Source of the DNA: Mesorhizobium sp.
Lineage (GTDB): Bacteria > Pseudomonadota > Alphaproteobacteria > Rhizobiales > Rhizobiaceae
DNA length: 64,000 bases
Assembly: GCA_004020315.1 (NCBI GenBank)
Contig: SAQG01000037.1
Coordinates: forward strand, 1 to 64,000
Reading direction: 5' to 3'
In this document: positions 28,513 to 37,117 of the stretch, one piece after another
How the letters are laid out: each line of letters opens with the position of its first letter
How positions within the stretch are numbered: position 1 is the first letter of the stretch
Translations under genes and position numbers: made by a program
The notes under the pieces: model-generated
What the model was told of the DNA's origin: nothing
The model's database searches: none
What the model saw: the letters and a program-made list of their open reading frames with translations, nothing else

Positions 28513-29573
28513 TGGATCATCCTTACCGCCGCGTAGACTATGACGGCAGATCGGCGAGCCGGCCCGTGCTGCACCTACTCAGCTATGCCGAGATGGAAGC
28601 AATGCCGGAACCGGAATGGCTGGTTGAGGGGTTAATCCAGAAGCGCAGCACAGCGTTGATGTTCGGCAAGTCGAACTCGTTTAAGTCGTTCTTGGCGATC
28701 GACATCGGCCTTTCCATCGATACCGGCATAGATTGGCACGGCAACGCAGTGAGCCCTGGTGGCGTCCTCTTTGTCGCAACCGAAGGCGCCAACGGTGTCG
28801 GCAGGCTTCGCATCCCGGCTTGGTATCAGCACCACAACGTTTCTGAGGAAGACCGCCGGGCATTTCTCTATCCGCAGGAAATCTGCCTGGACGCAGCCGA
28901 CGACGTGACGGCCTTGATTGCGGCCATGAGCATCCGGGGAAACTTCGCTCTCGTTGTCATCGACATCTTCGGCGGCTCAATGAAAGGATCTGAGATCGAA
29001 GACAAGACAGCGCGGGCATGGGTGCACGGCATCCAGCGCATTCTCCGCGAAACCGGGGCATCCGTCCTCGTGGTCGCTCATACCGGCTGGCAAGACGACA
29101 GCAGGGCAAGAATGCACACGCATTTCTGGGGCAGCTTCGACAGCCGCGTACGCATGGAGGGCGACAAGGACGCGCTGACGGGCACGCTGACCGTCGAACG
29201 CCACAAGGATGCCGACAGCAACGGCTCATGGGGCTTCAGGATGACACAGGCCGGCGGCAGCCTCGTTCCCGAGTTGGACGAGAACGTGAAGGCTTCGAAG
29301 GTCCGCAAGTTGTCACCGCAGCAGCGCACCGGCCTGGATGCCCTGGACGATGCCATCGTTGCCAATGGTGTTCGGAAGTTCGGGCAGGAATGGCCACCCT
29401 GCAACGTCGTGCAAATCGATCACTGGCGAACCCACTGCGACAAACACGGAGTGTCAGAAAGCAGCAAGGCGGATTCACAGAAGAAAGCTTTCCAGCGGGT
29501 GCGAGCTTCATTGCAGGAGCGCGGTCTCATTCGCTTCTACGATGGCTTCGTCTGGCGGTGCTTCGATGATTAG
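28512..29573 (+). CDS. AAA_25/RepA-like ATPase (MGE replication helicase-like)
   Basis: ALMFGKSNSFKSFLAIDIGLSIDTG (atypical Walker A GKSNSFKS), GGVLFVATEGANGVGRLRIPAW, ALVVIDIFGGSMKGSEIEDKTARAWVHGIQRILRETGASVLVVAHTG. Confidence 0.85.
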   Translation: MDHPYRRVDYDGRSASRPVLHLLSYAEMEAMPEPEWLVEGLIQKRSTALMFGKSNSFKSFLAIDIGLSIDTGIDWHGNAVSPGGVLFVATEGANGVGRLRIPAWYQHHNVSEEDRRAFLYPQEICLDAADDVTALIAAMSIRGNFALVVIDIFGGSMKGSEIEDKTARAWVHGIQRILRETGASVLVVAHTGWQDDSRARMHTHFWGSFDSRVRMEGDKDALTGTLTVERHKDADSNGSWGFRMTQAGGSLVPELDENVKASKVRKLSPQQRTGLDALDDAIVANGVRKFGQEWPPCNVVQIDHWRTHCDKHGVSESSKADSQKKAFQRVRASLQERGLIRFYDGFVWRCFDD

Positions 29574-29582
29574 GAGATCGGC

Positions 29583-29694
29583 TGTCCGGGACGGGACACG
29601 GGACACCCTTATAGGGGTGTGTCCCTGTCTGTCCCGCCTGTCCGTACACGGGACCACCAGGGGACATGTCCCGTTTTGTCCCGTCTGTCCCGGC
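29583..29694. repeat. Cluster of ten GGGAC/GTCCC motifs incl. perfect palindrome GGGACATGTCCC (29661-29672)
   Basis: Five GGGAC and five GTCCC cores in ~112 bp directly after the RepA-like gene. Confidence 0.9.
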
Positions 29695-29787
29695 AAAATG
29701 GGTGATCATTCAAGGGCTGAAAATGGCCCCTGATATGCCTGCGAGGCCATTCGTTTTTTCTCCGAAGCGGCAGGTCACAGAAATCAG

Positions 29788-29908
29788 CGCACTCTAGCGC
29801 AAACCGGGTAACAACCGGTTGATCTTTGAGCCTGAAAGCCTTGTAAATCAACGGTTTTGGCCGGATACTAGTTGCGAGTGATTTGCGCAGGGCTACATCA
29901 GGGCTACA
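29788..29908. repeat. Internal att-like segment, paralogous to the left-end segment 25650-25735
   Basis: gcgcactcta...accggttgatctttgagcctgaaagccttgtaaatcaacgg vs gcgcacacta.ccggttgttccttgatcgctaaaacccttgtgatgcatgg; anticodon-arm-like core (29800-29818) and two AGGGCTACA motifs (29889-29897, 29900-29908). Confidence 0.55.
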
Positions 29909-29914
29909 GAAAGC

Positions 29915-30550
29915 ATGGATATGCATATCGAAAGCAGGCCGAAAGCCACCAAGAAGGCTCCAGCTAGAAGCCGCGTCACGAACGGTTCAAAGCTTGGCAC
30001 TGACATGGACGGCAGGACGATCTGGGCGCGCCGTCTCAGCGACTTGATTGACCTTTACAGCAGCGACGTTGGCCCGGCCGAAACCATCAGTCAGATGAAG
30101 CGTTCGCTCATCCGCCGCGCTGCCACGCTGACGGTTGAACTTGAGCGAGCAGAGGCCGGCTTTGCCAGGCTAGGGCAGGCCGATGCTGATGCCCTCAACG
30201 CTTACCAGACCACGGCCAACAGCCTTCGGCGCCTCATTGAGAGCCTGAGCCTCAAAGCCTCTGTGAAGGACGCGGCAGAGGTGCAGCGCACCATCGAAGG
30301 CACTCGCATATGCGAAGCCGTGGTGGATGGCTTTGACCTCAGCATGCACGCCGTTGGCGTCGGTCGCGACAGGGCAATGCTTGAAGTGGCCCGTCGCATC
30401 GCCTTCGCAGTTGCACGAGCCAAGGAGACCGGCGAGCCGATACCGGAGAGCATCGCCAATCTAGCGGTTGAACTGAGGATGGCCGACTTCGCTGGCGAGG
30501 GTCCGCCCGTCGAGCAGGACAACGTCGTGCAGGATAAGGATCTCCTCTGA
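29915..30550 (+). CDS. Hypothetical MGE protein (211 aa)
   Basis: First gene of a tightly packed + strand operon. Confidence 0.65.
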   Translation: MDMHIESRPKATKKAPARSRVTNGSKLGTDMDGRTIWARRLSDLIDLYSSDVGPAETISQMKRSLIRRAATLTVELERAEAGFARLGQADADALNAYQTTANSLRRLIESLSLKASVKDAAEVQRTIEGTRICEAVVDGFDLSMHAVGVGRDRAMLEVARRIAFAVARAKETGEPIPESIANLAVELRMADFAGEGPPVEQDNVVQDKDLL

Positions 30551-31122
30551 TGGACTTCATGGAACGACGCGCGACGGTCGAGGGCCGGCTGACCACACTG
30601 CGGCAGGCCAGAGGCGTTGCGATGCTCGACGGCGCCCGGTTCGATGCAAGGGAACTGACCGCACTGGAGAGTGAGCTTGACGCCCTCAATGAGGCCGAAG
30701 GTGAGAACACGCGCCGACAGCGCCAGGAAGCCGCGCGCGCCGAACAGGAACGTCTCGCAAATCTGCGCAAGACCCTGACCGTTGTGGAGGAAAACCGCCT
30801 TGAGGCCGTCGACCGTGCCGAGAAGGCAGCCCGCGACCTCTGCGACGCCTTGAACGAGGTTCGCGCCCGCAGCGCCGATGGAACGCGGCTCTTACGCGCC
30901 CTTGGTGTGCGACCGGCTGTGCTGCTCGATGTCTTCGAAACTGAATTCCGCATGAGCTTGCGTTTGGCCGCGGCAATCAAGCCCCTGGTCGGTCTCGGCC
31001 GGCGCTTCGGGCAGATCACCTTCCCTGAAGGCCGCAGCCCCTACGACAAGCCCTGGCGGGCTGAAGAACAGGCACTCGCAAACCCCGACATTTCCCGCGC
31101 TTTGAAAGGGCCAGCTGCGTGA
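30550..31122 (+). CDS. Hypothetical coiled-coil protein (190 aa)
   Basis: Overlaps preceding stop by 1 nt; Glu/Arg/Ala-rich helical sequence. Confidence 0.6.
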   Translation: MDFMERRATVEGRLTTLRQARGVAMLDGARFDARELTALESELDALNEAEGENTRRQRQEAARAEQERLANLRKTLTVVEENRLEAVDRAEKAARDLCDALNEVRARSADGTRLLRALGVRPAVLLDVFETEFRMSLRLAAAIKPLVGLGRRFGQITFPEGRSPYDKPWRAEEQALANPDISRALKGPAA

Positions 31123-31493
31123 CGACAGTTCCATGCAATGGCTGCACCGCCTGCTGCAGAGATGGCTTCATCCGACTGCGGCCAGAGCTAGGAGATGACC
31201 CCGCCCGCTACCTCACGCGTGAAGCTACCTATGGAGGTGAGCGGGTTCATGTTCTTCAGCGCAATGACGATGGCTCATGCATCTATCTCAACAGCAAGGG
31301 ATGCCAGATCCACGGCAATGCGCCCTCGGTCTGTCGATCTTTCGATTGCCGGGATCTCTTTTCCAAATCCAACCGCGACGAACGACGACAGCAAATCAAG
31401 CAGCGTGGCGCCAGTGTCCGAGCGATTTTCAACGCAGGCAGAGTCCGCGTGTCGCCATCCGCAAATCCAATCCCGAAAGGAACATCGAAATGA
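31119..31493 (+). CDS. YkgJ-like cysteine cluster (Fe-S/zinc) protein
   Basis: CNGCTACCRDGFIRL...GSCIYLNSKGCQIHGNAPSVCRSFDC. Confidence 0.8.
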   Translation: MTTVPCNGCTACCRDGFIRLRPELGDDPARYLTREATYGGERVHVLQRNDDGSCIYLNSKGCQIHGNAPSVCRSFDCRDLFSKSNRDERRQQIKQRGASVRAIFNAGRVRVSPSANPIPKGTSK

Positions 31494-31978
31494 CCAAGGC
31501 AATTGACCCAGCTTCCTTGAAATCTGCCGATCGGCAAACGCCGGAGGTCGACCCCGCCCGCGTGACGCTGCAGCACGGTGGGCAGTTGTGGCGCGAATAC
31601 ATGGTGCGCGTTCCGGCTGATTTCGTGGCGGATGACCTCAAGACCCCTTCGGTTTGGCGCAAGGTGCAGGCGGGCAGCCGGAACGCTCTCCGAAAGTTCG
31701 ACCGTGTTTTCGTGGTCAGCTACGACGAATCCTGGGTTGCAGAGGCGATCGTCGCCAGCGCTGATTCCAAGGGGGTGGTGCTGGCAAAGCCGCGCGTGAC
31801 GACCATGCCGGCGCGCTATGACGCCTTGTTCCAGGACGAGCTCTATCGAGTGGCATGGAACGGCTTCGGCTACGTGGTGGAGCGCAAGGCAGATGGCCAT
31901 GCGATGACCCAGGCCACAGCGAATCCCGAACTTGCGACGCGGCTGCTGGTCCAGCTTTACCCGGCGAGGGCAAGCTGA
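31490..31978 (+). CDS. Hypothetical phage/MGE protein (162 aa)
   Basis: ATGA overlap with upstream gene; MTKAIDPASLKSADRQTPEVDPARVTLQHGGQLWREYMVRVPADFVADDL... Confidence 0.65.
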   Translation: MTKAIDPASLKSADRQTPEVDPARVTLQHGGQLWREYMVRVPADFVADDLKTPSVWRKVQAGSRNALRKFDRVFVVSYDESWVAEAIVASADSKGVVLAKPRVTTMPARYDALFQDELYRVAWNGFGYVVERKADGHAMTQATANPELATRLLVQLYPARAS

Positions 31979-32718
31979 TGAGCAATGAACTTACGGTTTC
32001 AGAGAATTCTGGCGCGGCCGCTGCGACTGGCCCTGCGACAGATGGCCTTGCGGGTGACGGTGGGCGGGCGGGTTTTGCCTCCTTGTCCGTCAACCCCACC
32101 CGCAAGGCAGAAATTGAGCGGATCATGAATGAGGATTTCGACCTCTACGAGCGATCCGGCCTGAACAAGGAATACCTCGCCCTGCTCGAAGCAGAGCAGT
32201 TCGAACTGGATCCTGATTCGATGCCGGCGACACGTCCGCTGCCGGCCGATGTGTCGCGCTCCGAGATGTGCAGTTCCGAAGCCGGCCGACGCCTCGTCAA
32301 GGATTGGGAGCAGTCTGGCGGCTTCAAGGTGCACCTGGCCCATGTGCAGAACGATGTCGGCGAAATCGTCCGATCGCTCGGCAGCGTGCGCGAACAGCGC
32401 GTGTTCATGGCGAAATTCGACAGGGATATACCTGAGCCGGCGCGTTATGCCGTCTATGACGAGATCGCGGCAGGCAGGGGGCTCTATGTGGCCCCGGCGA
32501 GTTCGGCAGAGGTCAAACTGTTCGCATCGACGCCGGCCGGTCGCACACTGATGGAGGAATGGGGAAGCGTCGCGGCCGAACGTGTTGCGATGCTTCGCAG
32601 CCGTGCGGCACGCATGACAGCCAACATGAGCGAGGACGAAGCGGACGATTTCTGGACATGGTTCGACAACCTCGAACCCGGTCCCGTCGCAGCCATTTTC
32701 CGAAAACTGGCGGGGTAA
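31978..32718 (+). CDS. Hypothetical phage/MGE protein (246 aa)
   Basis: TGATG overlap; MSNELTVSENSGAAAATG...NPTRKAEIERIMNEDFDLYERSGLNKEYLALLEAE. Confidence 0.65.
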   Translation: MSNELTVSENSGAAAATGPATDGLAGDGGRAGFASLSVNPTRKAEIERIMNEDFDLYERSGLNKEYLALLEAEQFELDPDSMPATRPLPADVSRSEMCSSEAGRRLVKDWEQSGGFKVHLAHVQNDVGEIVRSLGSVREQRVFMAKFDRDIPEPARYAVYDEIAAGRGLYVAPASSAEVKLFASTPAGRTLMEEWGSVAAERVAMLRSRAARMTANMSEDEADDFWTWFDNLEPGPVAAIFRKLAG

Positions 32719-32720
32719 GG

Positions 32721-33218
32721 ATGACCTACACGTTTTTCACAGAGGGTCACTGCATGGGCGGCTTCGTCCCGACCGGCGCCCAGTTGGAAGCGGACCCGAC
32801 GCCGGAGATTGAGCCGGGCCAGTTGGTTGCTGTGGTCCTGAAAGAAACAGGGCCGATGCGAGGCCTGGCCCAATCTCTGCACGGAAATAGCTGGCTGGGG
32901 GTCGTGAAGATGTTCCTCGGTACGACCACAACCCGAGCCGGTCGCAAAGCCTACATGCTGGGACAACTTGAACCACCGATCGTGCTTGCCGTGGAAGAAG
33001 CCCACATGGCTGCGATGCACCTGATCGTCGGCGCTAAAGAAACCCCTTGGACGCTTGAAAACACCGACGAGCAGGACGCCAACCTGGAGGCCGCGCTCGA
33101 CCTGATGTCGCCTTGGATGTGTGGAGGCGCAACCCAGCCGATCGGCCCAAATTGGCGGCCTGTGGACGTTGAAGCGGTCGTGGAAGCGGCAAAGCTATTG
33201 GAGAATATCGATGCATAA
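32721..33218 (+). CDS. Hypothetical protein (165 aa)
   Basis: MTYTFFTEGHCMGGFVPTGAQLEADPTPEIEPGQLVAVVLKETGPMRG... Confidence 0.6.
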   Translation: MTYTFFTEGHCMGGFVPTGAQLEADPTPEIEPGQLVAVVLKETGPMRGLAQSLHGNSWLGVVKMFLGTTTTRAGRKAYMLGQLEPPIVLAVEEAHMAAMHLIVGAKETPWTLENTDEQDANLEAALDLMSPWMCGGATQPIGPNWRPVDVEAVVEAAKLLENIDA

Positions 33219-33540
33219 ATTCCACTGCGGACTTATCGAAACCGCCGCCGGCCCGGCCCTCGGGGCAATCGCTGACCTTGGCGAGCTTGCGCTGAAGGCG
33301 CGCGATGCTGGCCTGAGCGATGAAGAGCAGGTGAAGTTTTCCGATCTGTTCAACTTTGTGACGCAGAACCTCCCGTACGCCAATCTCTACTATGTCCGCC
33401 CGACCTTGGATTTTCTGTTCCTGAACTCAATGCGGGAAGTCGCTTCACCGGGTGCTTACCGGCGGCAAGAGAGCCGCCGCCGCAAGCAATACGGTCAACA
33501 AAGCGTCGTGAAGCCTCTCGACCCATTCGGGGCCTTCTGA
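33211..33540 (+). CDS. Small phage-like protein (109 aa)
   Basis: YYVRPTLDFLFLNSMREVASPGAYRRQESRRRKQYGQ, a tail motif I associate with podovirus-like prophage proteins. Confidence 0.55.
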   Translation: MHKFHCGLIETAAGPALGAIADLGELALKARDAGLSDEEQVKFSDLFNFVTQNLPYANLYYVRPTLDFLFLNSMREVASPGAYRRQESRRRKQYGQQSVVKPLDPFGAF

Positions 33541-34706
33541 TGGCCTCAATTCAAGTTGAAATCAATGATGGCCTGTCATCCTCAACGGCCATCAAAGGGC
33601 CGTGCAGCGTCGCCACAACGGCAAACATCACGCTTTCCGGTGAGCAGACCGTTGATGGCGTTGCTGTGGCCACCAGTGATCGCGTGCTGGTCAAGAATCA
33701 GACTTCGGCGTCAGAAAACGGAATCTATGTCGCCGATACCGGCACCTGGCGCAGGTCGAAGGATTTCAACAAGACGCGGGATGTTCGCAAGGGAACGATG
33801 GTCGTTGTCGCCGGCGGTACGCTTGGTTCCGGATTGTGGCAGATCACAACGGCTGACCCGATCTCTGTCGGGACGACGAATATTGCCTTCCAGCTGGTAA
33901 ACCCGGATTCTTCGACCTTCGTTACCCTGGCCGGCACGCAGACGCTTGAAAACAAGACGTTGACCAGCCCGACGATCAATACCCCGGCGCTCAACAATCC
34001 GACTCTGATACTCAAGCAGAGCGCCACGCCGACGCCGACCGCGGAAGGCGACTTGCAGTGGGACACTGACGACAACGTCCTGGTCGCTGGCGATGGCGCC
34101 GCCACAAAGCTTTTCGTTCCAATCCCGGCCAGCACTGCGGCCGGCGATATCGAGTATTTCACCGGAGCCAAAGTCAAGGCTAGGCTTGCCAAAGGCACCG
34201 CGGGCCAAACACTGCGCATGAATTCCGGCGCCACAGCACCTGAATGGGTCAGTATCACCGGTGCGCCAGATGCTGTCCTCGAAGATCAGAAGGCGTCCGC
34301 CACAGAAGGCGGCACTTTTACCTCCGGGGCTTGGCGCACGCGTGATCTGAATACAGAAGTGCGAGACCCTTCGTCGCTCGTCTCGATCGCCGCGAACGAG
34401 TTCACCCCGACAGTGGCGGGATGGGTGGAATGGACGGCGCCTGCAAGCAACGTCGGGCAGCACAAAACCAGGCTATTCAACGTTACCGATGCCACAGTGG
34501 CAGGGGTTGGCTCGTCGGAGCAGAGCGCCGGGAGTGCCGGTACGGCAACGAGGTCAGTCGGCGGCGCCCCTGTCGTTGCCGGGAAAGCCTACCGCATCGA
34601 ACACCAATGCAGCAGCACGGCAGCCACGCTTGGCTTGGGTCGGGCGGCAGGCTTCGCCAGCACGGTTGAAGTCTATACCCGCGTCCAGTTCTGGAGGACG
34701 GCATGA
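33540..34706 (+). CDS. Phage tail fibre/adhesin-like protein
   Basis: VATTANITLSGEQTVDGVAVATSDRVLVKNQTSASENGIYVADTGTWRRSKDF, repetitive beta-rich sequence and C-terminal jelly-roll-like domain. Confidence 0.75.
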   Translation: MASIQVEINDGLSSSTAIKGPCSVATTANITLSGEQTVDGVAVATSDRVLVKNQTSASENGIYVADTGTWRRSKDFNKTRDVRKGTMVVVAGGTLGSGLWQITTADPISVGTTNIAFQLVNPDSSTFVTLAGTQTLENKTLTSPTINTPALNNPTLILKQSATPTPTAEGDLQWDTDDNVLVAGDGAATKLFVPIPASTAAGDIEYFTGAKVKARLAKGTAGQTLRMNSGATAPEWVSITGAPDAVLEDQKASATEGGTFTSGAWRTRDLNTEVRDPSSLVSIAANEFTPTVAGWVEWTAPASNVGQHKTRLFNVTDATVAGVGSSEQSAGSAGTATRSVGGAPVVAGKAYRIEHQCSSTAATLGLGRAAGFASTVEVYTRVQFWRTA

Positions 34707-34734
34707 AATACGCCCGCATATGTTGGTTTAGGGC

Positions 34735-35088
34735 TTATACCCCGCCAGAAGCACGGCGATTCACAATTCGAGTGATCGCGGCTTCCTCCACTCGCTTGTC
34801 TACGATGCGGTTGATGTCTTGCCACGTGGCGGGCCGGTAAACCCTTGAAATAACGTCTGCGACCTCAGATCGCTGACGGGCACAGGAAGCCTTGGCTGCG
34901 AGGGCTAAGTAGTAAGGATCTTCAGGCTGCCGCGCGAGCTCATCCGCTCTGGCAACAACACATTTGGCATACGGGCCGGCCGCCTCCCATAACTTGTCAG
35001 CTTTGGCATCTGCCTCTTGAGTGGGTGTTTGGCATCCCGCCAGGGCAAAGCACATGGCGATGGTTGCGGCAAACTTCTGCATAAACAA
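34735..35088 (-). CDS. Small putative lipoprotein
   Basis: MFMQKFAATIAMCFALAGCQTPT (lipobox LAGC). Confidence 0.65.
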   Translation of the reverse strand: MFMQKFAATIAMCFALAGCQTPTQEADAKADKLWEAAGPYAKCVVARADELARQPEDPYYLALAAKASCARQRSEVADVISRVYRPATWQDINRIVDKRVEEAAITRIVNRRASGGV

Positions 35089-35118
35089 TTCCCCCCCATT
35101 CGGGGGATCATGCCTTGC

Positions 35119-35427
35119 TTAGTCCACCATGTCACGCAGCGGCTTCCTGCGCTTAGGCGGCCGGTACTTCTCGACCAGCCTAACCTTGTCGGTGTCGACC
35201 GTCACAAGCGGTCCCATGGCGATTGTGACCCTGCCGCTTTCCTCGTCTATGCGCGTAACCTCGCCTAGCAGCTCGATCTGCTGGCCCTTCTTCACCTTCG
35301 TATGGTCGATGATCGAATGCGGGAAGTTGTAGCTCGGGATAGAAACGCTGACGAGATCCTCAGTGACCCGCCTCCGGACGGTGGCCGTGATCGCCACCAG
35401 ATCTCCAATCCCAATTCCCCGCGCCAT
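35119..35427 (-). CDS. Hypothetical protein (102 aa)
   Basis: MARGIGIGDLVAITATVRRRVTEDLVSVSIPSYNFPHSIIDHTKVKKGQQIELLGEVTRIDEESGRVTIAMGPLVTVDTDKVRLVE. Confidence 0.6.
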   Translation of the reverse strand: MARGIGIGDLVAITATVRRRVTEDLVSVSIPSYNFPHSIIDHTKVKKGQQIELLGEVTRIDEESGRVTIAMGPLVTVDTDKVRLVEKYRPPKRRKPLRDMVD

Positions 35428-35498
35428 TCCATGAGTCTGGGGCGGGCGGCATTTTAATCAAGATGTCGCTAATATGCAGGCGCGGTCACGGTTGTCGG

Positions 35499-35732
35499 TC
35501 ATTTCCTCAATCTGACGCCTGGGCCTCCGTCGACCAACTCGCCGTCCGCCAAGAAGACGACGCCCGCGGCCTCAAGGGCGAGACAGAGCACCTGCAGCGT
35601 TGCGCTTCGCGGTTCCGATCCCCCGCCTTCAAACACCCGGATAGTAGCGACACCGATCGCCGCCGCGTCGGCTAGCTGCTGCTGCGACCAGCCAATTAGC
35701 GCTCGGGCGGCACGGCACTGTTCACGCGTCAT
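35499..35732 (-). CDS. XRE-family HTH regulator
   Basis: MTREQCRAARALIGWSQQQLADAAAIGVATIRVFEGGGSEPRSATLQVLCLALEAAGVVF. Confidence 0.88.
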   Translation of the reverse strand: MTREQCRAARALIGWSQQQLADAAAIGVATIRVFEGGGSEPRSATLQVLCLALEAAGVVFLADGELVDGGPGVRLRK

Positions 35733-35852
35733 TAATCATCCCCATTATTTTCAGTAGAACTATATGAAATATATTGACACAAAGTGAATGACGCAGCAAC
35801 TTCGCTAGCGCCGCCAACAATCTCGTTGTCGATCCCAAAGGGGGAAATATCA

Positions 35853-36590
35853 ATGCCGAACACACATGTTCGGGCTGCCGCCGAAGGCATGCCCGATGTC
35901 AACCGCCGCCGCCTTCTCAACCTGACCGGGGCGGGGCTCGCTCTCGCCGCCACCGCTGCCACCGTGCGCAATGTCTCGGCCGCGCCGATCGACGCCCCTG
36001 CCGAGCATCCCGACGCCGCGCTGTTCCAGCTCGAACAAGAAATGGAGGAAGCCCACGCTCGGATGGAAAGGGCGTCAAAGGCCAACACCAGAGTCAGCAG
36101 AAAAATTGAAGCCCTGCTGCCACCAAGGCCGATTCATCCACGCGACTGGGAAAAACAAAAGTCGAAAATGCCGGCTCATCTGAAGCAACAATGGGATGAT
36201 GGGCTTAAAAACGTGCTCTTCGCTGATATAGCCAAGAGGGACTGGCAGTCGGAACCGGTACGCGCATGGTTCGAGGCGATCGATAGAGAAAAAGCGCAGG
36301 TCCAAGCCTCGTGGGACGAATGGAAAGCCCTGAAAGACGAGCGGTACCGTGAGCGCAACTATGACGCCCTGGAAGAGGCATTCAACACATGCGTCAGCGA
36401 GGTTGACGAGTTCACCAAGCGTATCTGCTCAATCCCGGCCCACACCTTCGAGGGCATGGCGGTGAAGCTGCGCGCCCATGTCAGGTCTGGGGGCGAGATC
36501 GAGAAAGAGGAAATGTATCTGGACGATTACGCCCTGGCCTCGATCGCCGCCGATATCAGGCGCCTTGCAACCGCCGGCGGTGCCGCATGA
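35853..36590 (+). CDS. Twin-arginine-signal-like protein of unknown function
   Basis: VNRRRLLNLTGAGLALAATAATVRNVSAAP then long Glu/Lys/Trp-rich helical region. Confidence 0.65.
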   Translation: MPNTHVRAAAEGMPDVNRRRLLNLTGAGLALAATAATVRNVSAAPIDAPAEHPDAALFQLEQEMEEAHARMERASKANTRVSRKIEALLPPRPIHPRDWEKQKSKMPAHLKQQWDDGLKNVLFADIAKRDWQSEPVRAWFEAIDREKAQVQASWDEWKALKDERYRERNYDALEEAFNTCVSEVDEFTKRICSIPAHTFEGMAVKLRAHVRSGGEIEKEEMYLDDYALASIAADIRRLATAGGAA

Positions 36591-36889
36591 ACGCGCTTAC
36601 TTCCGCCCCGACCGTTGAACCGTTCTGCGTCTCTGACACGTTCATCACCGGCGCTGGCCCGCTCCAGTTCATGGGCGACAATCTCAGGCTGACGCTGCAT
36701 GTTTTGCAACGCTCGACCTATGACGGCGGCACGGAAAACGCCGTGGTTTCAAAGATCGTTGGAAGTCGCGCCGACATGCTGAGAATCGCGGCCGCGATTC
36801 TCAGTGCTTGCAACTCCCGATCAACACCAGCGGATAAAGTGGTGGAAAACTTCATGGAGTTTCTTGAGGGGCCTACGGGACGGCACTGA
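36587..36889 (+). CDS. Hypothetical protein (100 aa)
   Basis: ATGA overlap with preceding CDS. Confidence 0.5.
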   Translation: MNALTSAPTVEPFCVSDTFITGAGPLQFMGDNLRLTLHVLQRSTYDGGTENAVVSKIVGSRADMLRIAAAILSACNSRSTPADKVVENFMEFLEGPTGRH

Positions 36890-36916
36890 AACCGACCCTG
36901 GACGGGGGGAACTGCT

Positions 36917-36945
36917 AAGCCCGCTGCCTAACGGTGGCGGGCTTT
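36917..36945 (+). terminator. Putative intrinsic terminator
   Basis: AAGCCCGCtgcctaacggtgGCGGGCTTtc. Confidence 0.6.
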
Positions 36946-37117
36946 CGCCTACCTGTCCCAGCACGCGTTCTTTAATAGGTGGCTCTCCGAGCGCCTTTCC
37001 TCCTTGTCCGGGAATGGCGACTGAAATTCGCGGATGACGCGCTGCTCCGTCTCTTTTGACATCTGGAGACGAGAGTCCTGGGGCTGCCCTGCAGTTTCCT
37101 TTTCCGGACGTAGCTGG

